Shown one piece after another: positions 33,574-44,394 of a stretch of DNA of 64,000 nt. This stretch comes from Odobenus rosmarus divergens. Its lineage: Eukaryota; Chordata; Mammalia; Carnivora; Odobenidae. The notes beneath the pieces were generated by a model. The model saw nothing but the letters and a program-made list of their open reading frames with translations, was not told where the DNA came from and made no database searches. The first letter of the stretch is position 1. Every line of letters starts with the position of its first letter. Location: NCBI RefSeq assembly GCF_000321225.1, contig NW_004450660.1:1767509-1831508 (forward strand), given 5' to 3'. Made by a program: the position numbers and the translations under genes.

Positions 33574-33789
33574 GAAACATATGAGTTGTGCTGAATGGTT
33601 CTGGTCTCTGTGTTCAGATGACTCTGAAAGATTATATATATTCAGTAAATCTGGTCTACCCCAAATCTCTACTGCCAGAAAAAATAACAATATGAGAAGT
33701 TTCCCTTTTAACATTGCGCCTTGCCAACTATTCATCTAATAGGAGAAAATTGAGCTTTTTTCTAACTTTAGCAATTCTGTGTCCTCTGG

Positions 33790-33958
33790 AGCGGTGCTTC
33801 TCAAACCTGAATGTGCATATGAACCACTTGGAGATCTTTGTTAAAATGAAGGTTCTGATTGAGTAGGTCTGGGTCAGGGCATGAGATTTTTGCATTTTTC
33901 CAAGTCCGTAAGTGATACTAGTACTGCTGGTGGGCCACATTTTGAGTTACAAGGCTCT
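33790..33958 (+). mobile_element. hAT-Charlie MITE (MER5-like)
   Basis: 'gcggtgcttctcaaacctga' at the left, 'gaaccacttggagatctttg', 'ttctgattgagtaggtctgg', and 'cattttgagttacaaggctc' at the right. The ends are degenerate inverted repeats of the 'cagtggttctcaaact' type. Confidence 0.75.
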
Positions 33959-34284
33959 AGGAAACACGTATAAGTAGACCAGGCGGCCACGTAAACCCTG
34001 GGCTTGAAGGGGCAGGAGTCAGGGCTCCCAGTCCTCTGCAAAGTATCAGTCACACAACCTGTCATTCTACCATCATGGTTTTATGCTTTTCTCTCAGGAA
34101 ATTTTTCTCATCCCAGGAATCCTTTGTTAAAATGCACAAACTCTTCGATGAAATCATGCCCTAAGTCCAGCTAATACCATGATCTGCAGGAATTAGCAGG
34201 AACTCCTTAGAAGCCATTTGGAAACAAAGATGGCAATGGGCTATAAGGAAGTTTGCAGTACGACCCTTAAAAAAGGAATATCAA

Positions 34285-35130
34285 ATAGGAATGCTTTTAG
34301 TTGCAAGCAGCAGAAAACCCAATTAAGAGTGATTTAAGCAATAAAAACATTTATTCGGGGCACCTGGGTGGCTCAGTCGTTAAGCGTCTGCCTTTGGCTC
34401 AGGTCATGATCCCAGGGTCCTGGGATCGAGCCCCGCATTCGGCTCCCTGCTCTGCGGGAAGCCTGCTTCTCCCTCTCCCACTCCCCCTGCTTGTGTTCCC
34501 TCTCTCGCTATGTCTCTCTCTGTCAAATAAATAAATAAAATCTTAAAAAAAAAATTTTTATTCATCTCTCCTAATAAGAAGTTTGGCAGTTTAGGGCTCT
34601 ATCATATCACCGAGATTCTTTCTGTCCTCTATCCCCCAGACTCTCCATCTCTGGTTTTTTATTCTTGTGCTTATTGCTTCATGGCCCCAAACTGGCTGCT
34701 GCAATTTCAGGCATCACTTCCACTTTGAAAATGGAAGGAAAAGGAATGAACTTCCCAAGCCTTATCTGTGCCTTTTACTAGGAAAGTGAAATTCTTAGCA
34801 GAAGCTTCAAGAAGACCTCTCCTTGCATCTTATTGTCAGAACTGGATAACTTGCCTTCTCTTAAACCAATCACTGGCAAAGGGGAATGAGGTTACCCTAG
34901 GTTTAAAGTAACCATGACTCTTCTGAGGTTAGGGGAGGGGCCTGTTCTTCCCAATAACAAGGCAGATCCATCTACTGCAAAATCAGAGTGAAATGTGGGG
35001 TGAATGACACTGAGTAGACTATGAACACATTCCCTGGGAAGAAACAAGTTCAGACTTGTAAGGGAAGTAGCAGAATGCCAAAGACCAGTTCCAGCTGTGC
35101 GTCCAGCTGAGCCAGGTACAGCCCTAGCAC
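34285..35130. mobile_element. Ancient mammalian repeat of unrecalled family, split by a CAN-SINE
   Basis: The left piece 34285-34356 ('tttagttgcaagcagcagaa', 'agtgatttaagcaataaaaa') and the right piece from 34564 ('ggctgctgcaatttcaggca', 'ttaaaccaatcactggcaaa', 'ggggaatgaggttaccctag') follow, in order, a repeat I know by sequence ('ttgcaagtaacagaaaaccc ... accaatcactg') but cannot name. The SINE at 34357-34550 interrupts it. Confidence 0.5.
34343..34563 (+). mobile_element. CAN-SINE
   Basis: The element is 34357-34550. Imperfect copies of a 14-15 base target, ending in 'tttattc', lie on both sides. It is the 'gcgtctgcctttggctcagg' subfamily with the TC-rich part 'ccctctctcgctatgtctct'. Confidence 0.95.
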
Positions 35131-35379
35131 CCACCTCCTGATATCTCCCTGTGACTTCTTCACTTTAGAACAGAAACATGGATTTGTTTACCTTGAATTC
35201 AGGAGGCTTGGGGGTGGGGCTGCACTGCAGAATGTATGATGAGTGCTTGATCAATGTTTGCTGATTGACCAAAAAAGGAATGGTAAAAGAATAATTTCAG
35301 GTGTTGAGAGAGTCATGGAAAAAGATGTTCAGAAGTAATGGGTCTAGTTCTTTGAATGAAACAAAGCTTCTAATAAAAA
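35131..35379. other. Stretch without recognised gene
   Basis: Nothing recognised. Confidence 0.35.
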
Positions 35380-35560
35380 CATTATTTTATTTATACCTCA
35401 AAACAGTCCTATGAAGTAAGGATTATTTTTCACATTTTACAGATCGGGGAATTGAGAGAGACTCAGAATCTTGCCCAAATCCACATCGTTTGTCATTGGA
35501 AGATTTGGGATTCCAGTGGGCTTTCTGACTCCAAAGCTCTGAACCCTCTTACCACAACTT
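35380..35560 (-). mobile_element. MIR SINE relic, reverse orientation
   Basis: 'acagtcctatgaagtaagga', 'ttcacattttacagatcggg', 'gaattgagagagactcagaa', 'tcttgcccaaatccacatcg' and 'gctttctgactccaaagctc' give the reversed MIR core in order. Confidence 0.72.
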
Positions 35561-36564
35561 AAACATTCAAGTGAGGGTCTCACTCAAAGTGGCTTTTATA
35601 CTCTTGTTCAAGGGCTCTGCTTTGCTGAAAAAGTCTTTTTACCCCTGCCACATGTGCAAACACACTCAGAGAGGAAACTGTATTACTTTCACACAGTTAC
35701 ATCTCAAAATGATGAAGTTCCAAATCTACAGTATTGAATACACAGCTCTAACTCAGAACACATCTTACTTCTCCCCTCTACCTCTGTCTCTGCTCCACCA
35801 GTCATTGTTATTGTCTTGCTGTTACAAAATTATCGTAAGTTTTTGAAGGAAACAAAGAATTTTGGCATAGAAACAAAAATATTCACTCTAGGACTACATT
35901 AAAATTTTCAGCATTTTATTTGCCTTCCTCAATTTTCTAGCAGTTTTCCTACACTGGATTCCTATTCACTCCAGATATAAAAAGTGTTCCACTATCTCAC
36001 TGGGTATCTTGTCTGATGGAAATCCAACTCAGCCAATTAGAGAATTCTAGTGGAGGGCATCTCATATGGGCCAGCTTGTCTACTGATTTGTTTCTGCCCC
36101 CATTGACTAAATTTCTTTTGAGTTGCCTCCAGCAATTAGACATTTAGATCCTCAAGGCAAAGATCAGCACTGTGAACCCCAAGAGAAACAGATGTCTAGG
36201 AAACATACCCTGCTCTTTTAACTTGGGGCCTCTTGGTTCTGCCTGGTGAGGAAATTCTGTGGCTGCTCTTAGTGTCTTTGGTCTTCCTTGGCCTGCATGT
36301 CACTAGGCCAGGCTATCTATCCCCTTTTCTGGGCTGCACCAAGTGTTTGAATAGGACGAGGCTGTCCTATTCCTTGGTACAGTTCTTGTAAGCATTTATC
36401 TCCTAAGCATCGTCAAGCTGAGATGCTAAATTTACACCGCCTTTTCAGGAGAAATAAAAAGCAGATAATGCCTTTTTTTTTTTTTTTTTTTTTTACAGTG
36501 CTAATATGAGCTATAACAAAAGGAAAAAAGAAGGAATGAGTATGGAATTGGAATGAGGAAGGAC
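35561..36564. other. Stretch without recognised gene, includes a T-run
   Basis: Single-copy-looking. A T22 run sits at 36473-36494 with no SINE body on either side. I see no protein-like frame. Confidence 0.4.
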
Positions 36565-36770
36565 ACTAACTCTCACCCTGTGCTAGGAACAAGCCTAGGC
36601 ATTTTGGCATACGTTATATCATTCCGGCCTCACAAGCCTGGGAAGGAGGCATTCTTTTTCACATTTTACAAGATAAGGATGTTGAGGCGGAGAGGCTGTG
36701 AAATTTGGCCAAGGATAAATTATAAGTGGAAAATACGGGATTTGAATAATCTCTCTGAGTCCTGAGCCTC
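36565..36770 (-). mobile_element. MIR SINE relic, reverse orientation
   Basis: 'gtgctaggaacaagcctagg', 'tatatcattccggcctcaca', 'cacattttacaagataagga', 'gttgaggcggagaggctgtg' and 'gggatttgaataatctctct'. Confidence 0.75.
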
Positions 36771-38550
36771 TTGCCATAAGGATTTGATGTTTTGGCCACA
36801 TAGGACGCTGTTTTGGAAAAGGCATGGAGAAGGGAGACTCCATCCCACTATTTCTGCTACGGATTTCAAATTGTCTCAGTGTCTTGCTAGCAATAACATG
36901 TAGATGGTGGTCACTGGGATAAACCACCGCCCAAACATGCTGTAGAAAGCCAAGACATGGCATTTTCATCCTTTGGCTGCAAAGATTAGAGCATAGGAAT
37001 ATAATATCCAGGAATACACAGGACTAAGATGAATGAAGATAGTCCTGGAGACACCTTTGGAACACTAACGTCCATCTAAATGAACTTCCCAGGCCCCAAA
37101 CTCTAAGAATCCCTTTCACTTCGCAGTTGAGAGATGTAGTCTCTAATCTGGCCAGACGTCTGGCCCAGCTTCAGGCCCCCCCCTCCCGTATACAGGCCGA
37201 AAGCTGGAGCTCTACTGGGCTGGGAGTTGCAAAGCTGGGAAGAGAGGCGGGCCTTTCTCCTCCAGCTGCCTCCCACATACTTGGGAGCATCCTTCTCTTC
37301 TCTCATGCCCCCTCCCTTTCAATTCCATCTTCTGACTCTGTGGGTATAACCCCTATAAAGCTCTCAAAAACATAAACAGTGCAGATTTGCCTTTGGGTCC
37401 CATGGCAGGTACCCAGTTTTCCTTTGGGGGGAGCAAAATAATACCTGCATAGCTGTCTGTCAAAGTCTGGCACCGGATGATACTTGCTCGAGAGTGGATG
37501 GGAAGGTGGGATCTCCCAGGGACTCAAAACTATTCACTGTTGATGCTCCTAGAGAACATTTTTTCCTGTCCCAACCTCCTCCTTCCCGTATCGTTCCACT
37601 AAATGGCCTGAAAGGTGATGTACAGCTCTGTAGGCAAGAAACAAAGGGACTTGGAGTAGGAACTGAACTTAAAGCGCTATCTGCACTCTTCCGACCCAGC
37701 ACCAGCAGTCTCCTTGGTGATGGGGAGAGAGGGTCCCACAGAATCCACGTCCATGGCAAAGAAAGGAAAGAGGCTACTGGCATGGACACAGAGGCCCTTG
37801 TGGAGATGGCAGACCTTACCAGGGTGTGCCCCACTGCCAACCACTTTTAGGGACTCCTAATTCAGTATCTGCAAAGCAGCTCTAGGACATCTGGCCAGAA
37901 AATACACAGTAAGCTCCTCCATGGTTCACCCGCACAAGCCATATGTAGCTACCCGGAACCAACACAAGCCAGTTACGTTGGCTAGGGCAGGGTTTACACA
38001 AGAGATCAGGCGACACATGCAGACACAGACAGCACTGCTGGCTGGAAGTCCATACAGCATAGATGTGCCTCCTGTTCCTATATGGAAAGCTCCAAATTTC
38101 GAGGTGGGAGAGGCTAGGCTTTGTTTCAAGGAGAGAGAATAACGTCTGGTGCCTACCTCCTGTCTTTTCCATTTTGCAGTTCTCTGAATTGAAAAGAGGG
38201 AGAGTCTCAAGAGCAAGACAAAGAATAATGCTTCAGATGCATCCTTAAAACTATGCAGAAGCCCCTGAAAATAAACGTTAGTCTTAATCTACTTAGTGAC
38301 ATAAAAATTACAAGACATAAATGCCCCTCTGAGGACAAACATTTCCAAAGTCGAGTAATGAGTAGGGAATGCAAAATAGTAAGAGAAGAAACAAAACTTA
38401 GCCTCAACCTGTGGACACTTTGCTCTAAAGTAGAGCAAAGTATGCTAGTTGTAGAGTTGTTTCAACAGTTCTTCTAAGAACTGAAAATAGAAGCAATCAG
38501 GCAAATCAAATTGAGAGTCATTTTGCCCAACAGTTAGCCAAAACACTTTA
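36771..38550. other. 1.8 kb stretch without recognised gene
   Basis: At 37460-37850 both strands stay open for 118 and 126 codons. Neither product has a domain I recognise, and opposite-strand open frames over the same bases argue for composition rather than coding. I see no LTR or LINE pattern I trust. Confidence 0.4.
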
Positions 38551-38708
38551 AAAATGTCAATGTTATGGGGCACCTGGGTGGTTCATTTGGTTAAGCAACT
38601 GCCTTCGGCTCAGATCATGATCCCAGAGTCCCAGGATGGAGTCCTGCATCGGGCTCCCTGCTTATCATGGAGTCAAAAAAAAAAAAAAAAAAAAGTTTCA
38701 ATGTCATG
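38551..38708 (+). mobile_element. CAN-SINE lacking its TC-rich 3' part
   Basis: The element is about 38568-38690. The head and both pol III boxes are present ('ggggcacctgggtggttcat', 'caggatggagtcctgcatcg'), but after 'gcttatcatggagtc' it passes directly into an A20 run. Similar flanks, 'aaaatgtcaatgttatg' and 'aaaagtttcaatgtcatg', bound it, so the short form was probably inserted as such. Confidence 0.92.
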
Positions 38709-38807
38709 AAAGACTACTGAAGAGTATTCTAGGTTAGAAGAACCAAAGAACATGACAACTAAATGCAATACTTGGTTCTGTACTTGTTCCTGGATTAAAA
38801 AAAAGAA

Positions 38808-39180
38808 GAAGAGGCTACAGGATTATTAGGACAGTATTAGCACAGTGTTAGGACAAGTGGAGAAATCTGAATATAGAATGAACAATAGATAATATTGTGT
38901 TGGTGTTAAATCTCTCCCATGTGATATTTATAATGTAATTTTGTAGGAGAATGTCTTTATTCTTAGGGGAAATGCATTGAAATATTTAAGGGTAAAATGT
39001 CACAATGTCTGCACCTAACTCTAATAGCGCAGCAAAAAAATAATGATGATGCTAAGACACACACACATAAGAGAGGGAGAGAAAGAGAGAATTAAGCAGA
39101 TGTGTAAAACATAAATGTGAGTATTCATCGCTTTTAGTTTTGCAACTTTTGTTTCAAGTATTTCCAAATAAAATAAGGAG
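38808..39180 (+). mobile_element. Old L1 3' untranslated region
   Basis: 'tgatatttataatgtaattt', 'aggagaatgtctttattctt', 'gaaatatttaagggtaaaat', 'gtcacaatgtctgcacctaa', 'gcagcaaaaaaataatgatg', 'gttttgcaacttttgtttca' and 'agtatttccaaataaaataa' follow the 3' end of old L1M elements in order. It contains no coding sequence. Confidence 0.55.
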
Positions 39181-39239
39181 GGAGAGTTCAGGGGAATTGT
39201 TATAGATTAAAACATGCTTAAGAGACATAAACAAATGTA

Positions 39240-39620
39240 ATGTCTGGGCCATATCTGAATCTTAATTGGAACAAACCAACTATAAAAAAGGATATTTTTA
39301 AGATAATCTGGAAACATTGAACATGGATTAGGTATCAGATAATATTAAGGAATTGTTAATTCTGTTGCAAGTGATAATGGTGTATTGTGGCTATAGGGAA
39401 AAAAAAACTTTATCTGTTAAAGAAAGCAAACCTATCATCTTTTACAAGTGAAATGGGATTTTCTCTAACATAGTCCAGAAAAGAAAAAAAATAGAGCTAA
39501 GTGAGATGAAACAACACTGACAGAGTGTGGATAATAGTTGAAGCTAGAAAATGTATATGTGGACATTCTTTACTTTATGTCCCAAAAATCTTCATAATAA
39601 AAAGTTGTTTTTAAAAATTG
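39240..39620 (+). mobile_element. Second old L1 3' end
   Basis: 'ggattaggtatcagataata', 'ttaaggaattgttaattctg', 'gtgataatggtgtattgtgg', 'aaacaacactgacagagtgt', 'ggataatagttgaagctaga' and an end 'cttcataataaaaagttgtt'. It is related in layout to the copy just upstream, in the same orientation. Confidence 0.55.
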
Positions 39621-39836
39621 AAATACAGGGGTGCCTGGGTGGCTCAGTCGGTTAAGCGTCTGCCTTCAGCTCAGGTCATGATCCCAGGGTCCTGGAATTG
39701 AGCCCCACGTGGGCCTCCCAGCTCAGTGTGGAGTCTGCTTCTCCCTCTCCTTCTGCCCCTCCCCCTGCTCATGCTCACTCACTCACTCTCACTCTCTCTC
39801 AAATAAATAAAATCTTTTTAAAAAAATTAAAATACA
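39613..39836 (+). mobile_element. CAN-SINE in the tail of an L1
   Basis: The element is 39628-39821. The target copies 'aaaaattgaaataca' (39613-39627) and 'aaaaattaaaataca' (39822-39836) differ at one base. It is the 'gcgtctgccttcagctcagg' type with an (ACTC)n-like segment. The insertion site is the A-rich end of the L1 at 39240-39620. Confidence 0.96.
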
Positions 39837-39962
39837 TGCTAAGGAGTGCTAGAAAATAAAATCATTCTTTGTAAAAGATAGGGACAAACCATTTATACAG
39901 ATTTGTAAATTGTAGCTTTTATATCTTAGTTTTAAGAATTTGAGTGGTAGCATGCGTGCGCA

Positions 39963-39964
<2 letters not shown>

Positions 39965-39995
<31 letters not shown>
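39965..39995. repeat. (CA)n microsatellite
   Basis: About 15 CA units after 'gcgtgcgcactca', followed by a T-run. Confidence 0.95.
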
Positions 39996-39997
<2 letters not shown>

Positions 39998-40261
39998 TTT
40001 TTAAATGCCCAAGACACTGTTGCCCACATTCCAGCCCCAGAGGTGATGATGTGATAGGTAGTCACTTCCCATTTGCCAATGAATTACTTAGCAGGTCAAC
40101 AACAGCCTTCCAAGTTCAATGTTTTCTTAAATTTACTTTATGTTAAAATCTCTCTCTCCCTCATTCCCAAATCTTCTATCTCCCCCACTCCTAAAAACAA
40201 AATATATAAATATCACTCCCCACAGGGCTCCAGCAAGGATACTTTTCATTCCTGCTTAGTT

Positions 40262-40372
40262 AAGGCAGGATTGTAGCACAGAGAGTAAGTTAGACAGGCT
40301 CACAGTGAGTCTGTGGTTGGGCTAAGATTAGGACCTTGGACCTTAGACCTCTGCTCTAACCATTAGTCAACA
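40262..40372 (-). mobile_element. MIR SINE fragment, reverse orientation
   Basis: 'cacagagagtaagttagaca', 'gctcacagtgagtctgtggt' and 'ctctgctctaaccattagtc' match the reversed MIR head half. Confidence 0.5.
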
Positions 40373-41324
40373 TGTCCTCTCTTGACCATCCATAATTAAG
40401 GTGGCTCTAGTCTCTATAGTAACCAATCTGCCTAAAATAGGAATTATGTGAGGAACAAAACATTTAAAGCCAATTGGATCCATTCATACTCAAACAATGT
40501 CGATTTAAGGGCTGTTACCCAAGTTTTTGGCTTTTTGAATGTTCTCCCACCATGGGCTCAACGAAAGGAAGTGGAAGGGGGCTCCATATGGTCCATTCCA
40601 TACAGAAACTCACATGCTGTCATCCCTTTTCCTTCTTCAAACATTTCTTTATGTCCCCAGGTCATAAGCCCTTAAAACAAACTTTTCATCAAGGCAGTTT
40701 TATGACCACAAGACTGCAACAAAAGTGGATCTCTGAGAATCTTTTATGGGCAAAGAAAGCTTCCCAAAGAAGAAATGGGACTGAGTCCAAATCCCTCACA
40801 GAAACCTGGCAACTTCATGCATTATTTTCCGTTTACAAGGTGGGGCTTTGAACACTTCTCCTACTGAGTCAGCTCCCCTGGGGGTCTTTGGGAAGGAAGT
40901 GGAATAGTGTTTGGTACCAGAGCTAACAGAACACAAAGCTGCGGAGTGAAAGACACCAGCCCCTCACAGTGAGCACCTGCCTCATAGGGTTTATGAAGAT
41001 TCATTGGGGATGCCCTGGAAGTATACTGGTGTGTGTTCCATGTAAGTAACATGATTTCATCATCATCATCATCAGTATTACTTCTGTATGTTAGGCATAA
41101 CTTTAGACTTCCACACCAGACAGTATTTATCCACCCTGTCCCTATTTTTTCATCTCTCATTTTGGAACAGTTTTTGGCTTCTGAAACACTGCTAAGTACA
41201 AGGAGCGCTATGACATGTCCTAATCAAGTCGCCCAAAGGTTGTTTTGTTTTGTTTTAATTTTCCCAAGTGGGAAAAGACAAGCAATGACATTTCTTTTTT
41301 GACCTTTCTTTTTCTTCTTTATTC

Positions 41325-41415
41325 AAGAAACATTTATTGAATAGGAGCCAGGCCTAGAGTCTAGCTGCTCACTTCGATAGAAATGCCTTCAAGGAGCTCA
41401 CAGAGCAGAGAAAGG
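41325..41415 (-). mobile_element. L2 3' tail fragment, reverse orientation
   Basis: 'attcaagaaacatttattga', 'ataggagccaggcctagagt' and 'ttcaaggagctcacagagca' match the reversed L2 terminal region. Confidence 0.45.
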
Positions 41416-43084
41416 AATAGACTCGTACACAGTTGACTTACAGCACAGCTACGCTTGCCAGACTTAGCAAACAAACATCAGGATGCTCAGTTAAATCTGA
41501 AATTCAGATAAGTGATAAATAATTGCTACAGAATATTGTATGGAACCTATATATAATACAAATTATTCATCATCTGAAATTCAAGTGTAACTGGGCATCC
41601 TGTCTTGTGTCTGGTAATCCCAGTGTGCACAACACAACAGCTGCTGTCAGTGAATGTAAGTAGAAAGGGCTGTGGGAGCACAAGGACCTGAACAAAAACA
41701 CCTGTGTCCTTCATAGAGGCGATGCCATAAGAAGACTTTTAAATAAGGAATATGTTTGCATTTTTGGTAATAAAACCAGGGAGGATCTGCATCTACCAGT
41801 GGCTTAAAGAGTAAGTCAGGTCGAATGTTTGGGAAATTATGAAAAGTTTATGAAAGCTGGAGCACGGGGGTCCATGTGGATAAGTGGCTTGAGGTCTGCT
41901 AGGTAGGTTGGATAATAGGCCACTCGGGTCCTCAGAAGATTTTATGCTGGGGAGTGACAGGGTCAGACTTGTTTTTAGGGTGAGAAAGGATGAGCCATTG
42001 GAAGACAAAAAGGTTAAAATTGAGCAGTTAGATGGCTGTTAAAAGTCATTTCAAGGAGAGTTCCCGATAAGGACTGAAAACTAAGCGAGTTCCTCTGCAG
42101 ATAAAGAGAAGAAGGCAAATTGGGGTGATGATTAATCAATTAGGCTTGTCAGAATCTGTTGCCGGGCAAGGCAGTTGGCTGTGGCACGCATGCCTCTGTG
42201 GTGTCTGACTTGGGAGGTGGGGAGAATAACGATGCTGTATTTGGCTGCAAATGGGATGATGTATGTATACAAGTGAATTCCAGTTTAGCAATTTAGCAGC
42301 AGTTGGTTAACAGTCAAAGTATCTAATGAGCACTGTCCCCTTCAGAGGTAGTTAAAACATTGGAGAACTCCAGTCAGGAATCAGTATCTTTCAGGACTAT
42401 TACTTAGTAGTTCATATAGCTTATCTTAATCTACCCCGGTGGGTTTGTTACTCAGCATAAGGGATAGGGGATCAGTTAGGAGTTAAGAGTCTGGCATGCC
42501 CAGTGTCAGATCTCGAGTCCCACTGCATCTTTTAACTTCATGAAGAGCATGACCCTTTTACAAGGCTGGCGCATTCTGCCTTTGAAATATCTCTGCATTT
42601 GTTTTTCATACTTAGGAATAAATATTAATATATCTGCCATAATTGATCCAAGACTCACTATCATTTTAACATACCATACTCTCTGGTAGTGAGGTTGTCA
42701 GTAAGGGATTATATACTTCTCCCTATACCTGCCTCTTACTCCTGGATGCTATAATAACATTAATATATATCAAAAGAACATCAGATAATTTTCTGAGGAC
42801 CAAACTGGCTTAAGTCCATTCAAAATAGGTGCCATTGGAAATTGACTTAAGGTAGAAGTGAATTTTCTTTAAAAATCCTGGATCTCAACTTACATCCCAC
42901 ACTGCAGGTTTTAGACTCATCCAGAATATACTGTTAATGCCTCATGTGGGGATGCCCCTTATCTAGCCCTCAGAGTCAGATTTAATTGATGAAGTTCAGC
43001 TGAAGAAACATGATCATACATGATGACTTTCTCAAAAGTCTGAAAAGACTTAAAAAATAAAATAAAATGTACTCAGGCATCCCA
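41416..43084. other. Stretch without recognised gene or repeat
   Basis: 1.7 kb of AT-rich, single-copy-looking DNA. No CAN-SINE, no L1 and no convincing open frame. Confidence 0.4.
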
Positions 43085-43870
43085 TCACAAATGTGGGCTC
43101 CAAATAGAAGATTTTATTGTAAACCTTCCAGACGTTCAGACTCCACTGTTATTTTTGAAAAGGCATTCCAATAACAGATGCCCCTTCAACTGGGGCATGG
43201 TTTGATACAAAGCAGCAGGCATTATTTAAAAGAAAAAAAATAGGTCTCTTGAGACACGTCAAAACAAATTAGCGGTTATGCTAAAATTACTTCCTGTTGG
43301 GTTTAATAAAGTTAACAAGATAAGTAAAATGAAAAACAGCATTAGGAAGCAGGGAATAATTTCCTCCCAAGCATGGTGCTCTTGCAGACATTGATAACAA
43401 TAGATAAGAAATTTCATTTGTCTCTTTTTATTTACCACAGTGCTCTCATTCCATTTCTGTTTTTCAAATTTTCCTTCAAGATTTCTTTTGAGATGAAGTT
43501 ATTTATGATACTATGCCTCTATTTTGAAACCTAGTTAGAAACCTGTGATTGAAACATTTTGCTGGTTTTTCATGTTTTGTTGCCACATTGAATGTAGTAA
43601 TGTATCCAATAAATTGATAGACAGTAACTGAAAAAGTTGAAGCTGTTATTTAAACGGCCTTTGGACACTTCACGTGCCTTTCATTTAACCAAGTTTCCTT
43701 GGTCCCAATTAGCATAAATAATTAAGATTTGACAGCAAGCTAAAAAGACATGGTGTCTTCCCCCAGTAATGATCTAAAAATAGGCTTCTCCAAAGACAGT
43801 TTTCTTACTGTTTCAAACCATTACTCCCTTAGCTTAGGTATAAAGAACCTTAAGATTTAGGAAGACACAG
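43085..43870. other. Candidate conserved non-coding element
   Basis: About 790 bases of AT-rich DNA with no interspersed repeat and no microsatellite. Motifs that resemble transcription-factor sites are packed in it: an octamer-like and homeodomain-like 'aattagcataaataatta' (43709-43726), an E-box 'cacgtg' (43671-43676), 'gataacaatagataag' (43394-43409), and 'ataaattgatag'. The call rests on composition and the absence of repeats only. Conservation was not tested. Confidence 0.3.
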
Positions 43871-43879
43871 GTCTTGAAG

Positions 43880-43985
43880 TCATCAGACTGGTTTCTAGTT
43901 CCAACTCTTTCACTTTTATTTAATCACTTCATCTCTCTGGTCCTTAGTTTCACCATCTGAAAAATGAAGGGGTGGAATCTCTGAT
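43880..43985 (+). mobile_element. MIR SINE fragment
   Basis: 'ctggtttctagttccaactc', 'ttcatctctctggtccttag' and 'tttcaccatctgaaaaatga' match the MIR core. It abuts a second MIR in the opposite orientation. Confidence 0.7.
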
Positions 43986-43989
43986 AATA

Positions 43990-44205
43990 ATCACCTTTCA
44001 CTGAGCATTTAATAAGTGCTAAGCCCTTGACTAAGAACATTACACACATCATCTAATTGATGCTGACAAAAGCTTTTAAAGGTAACTGAAGCACAGAGAA
44101 ATTAAGTAACTCCCCAAAGGTCACTCAGCAAGCAAAAGACTAAGCCAGTATTTAAATACAGATCCACTCAAGTCCAAAGACCGTACCTGTTCTTAGCCAC
44201 AATGC
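43990..44205 (-). mobile_element. MIR SINE relic, reverse orientation
   Basis: 'tcactgagcatttaataagt', 'gctaagcccttgactaagaa', 'acacatcatctaattgatgc', 'actgaagcacagagaaatta', 'ctccccaaaggtcactcagc' and 'agaccgtacctgttcttagc' give nearly the whole reversed MIR. Confidence 0.78.
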
Positions 44206-44394
44206 CTCCCACTATGAGATACTACCTCTGGATCCCTTCCAATCAAATGCCCATGGTCCTATGATTCTTTGAGTAACTGTTACTTGTAAGGAAGGGAAAG
44301 TACGTTTAGCAAGAGAGAGTCTGATGGTCCAATGGGCAGAAATATGGAACACAATGGCCTAAAAAGGAAAATTCTGCATTCTGTCCTATTTTGT
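44206..44394. other. Short gap without recognised feature
   Basis: Nothing recognised. Confidence 0.35.

Larger units (their letters stand above)
39837..41324. other. Stretch without recognised gene
   Basis: Contains the (CA)n at 39965-39995, a MIR piece at 40262-40372 and a (CAT)6-like run at 41054-41073. A plus-strand frame of 125 codons (40474-40851) overlaps a second frame on the same strand and shows no domain. The rest is single-copy-looking. Confidence 0.4.

Noticed and set aside
36473..36494. T-run as the tail of a reverse-oriented SINE
   Set aside because: No GA-rich part or tRNA-like head follows on the right side, so it is only a homopolymer.
37460..37850. Frames of 118 and 126 codons on opposite strands
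   Set aside because: Overlap on both strands is typical of composition rather than coding, and neither product is recognisable.
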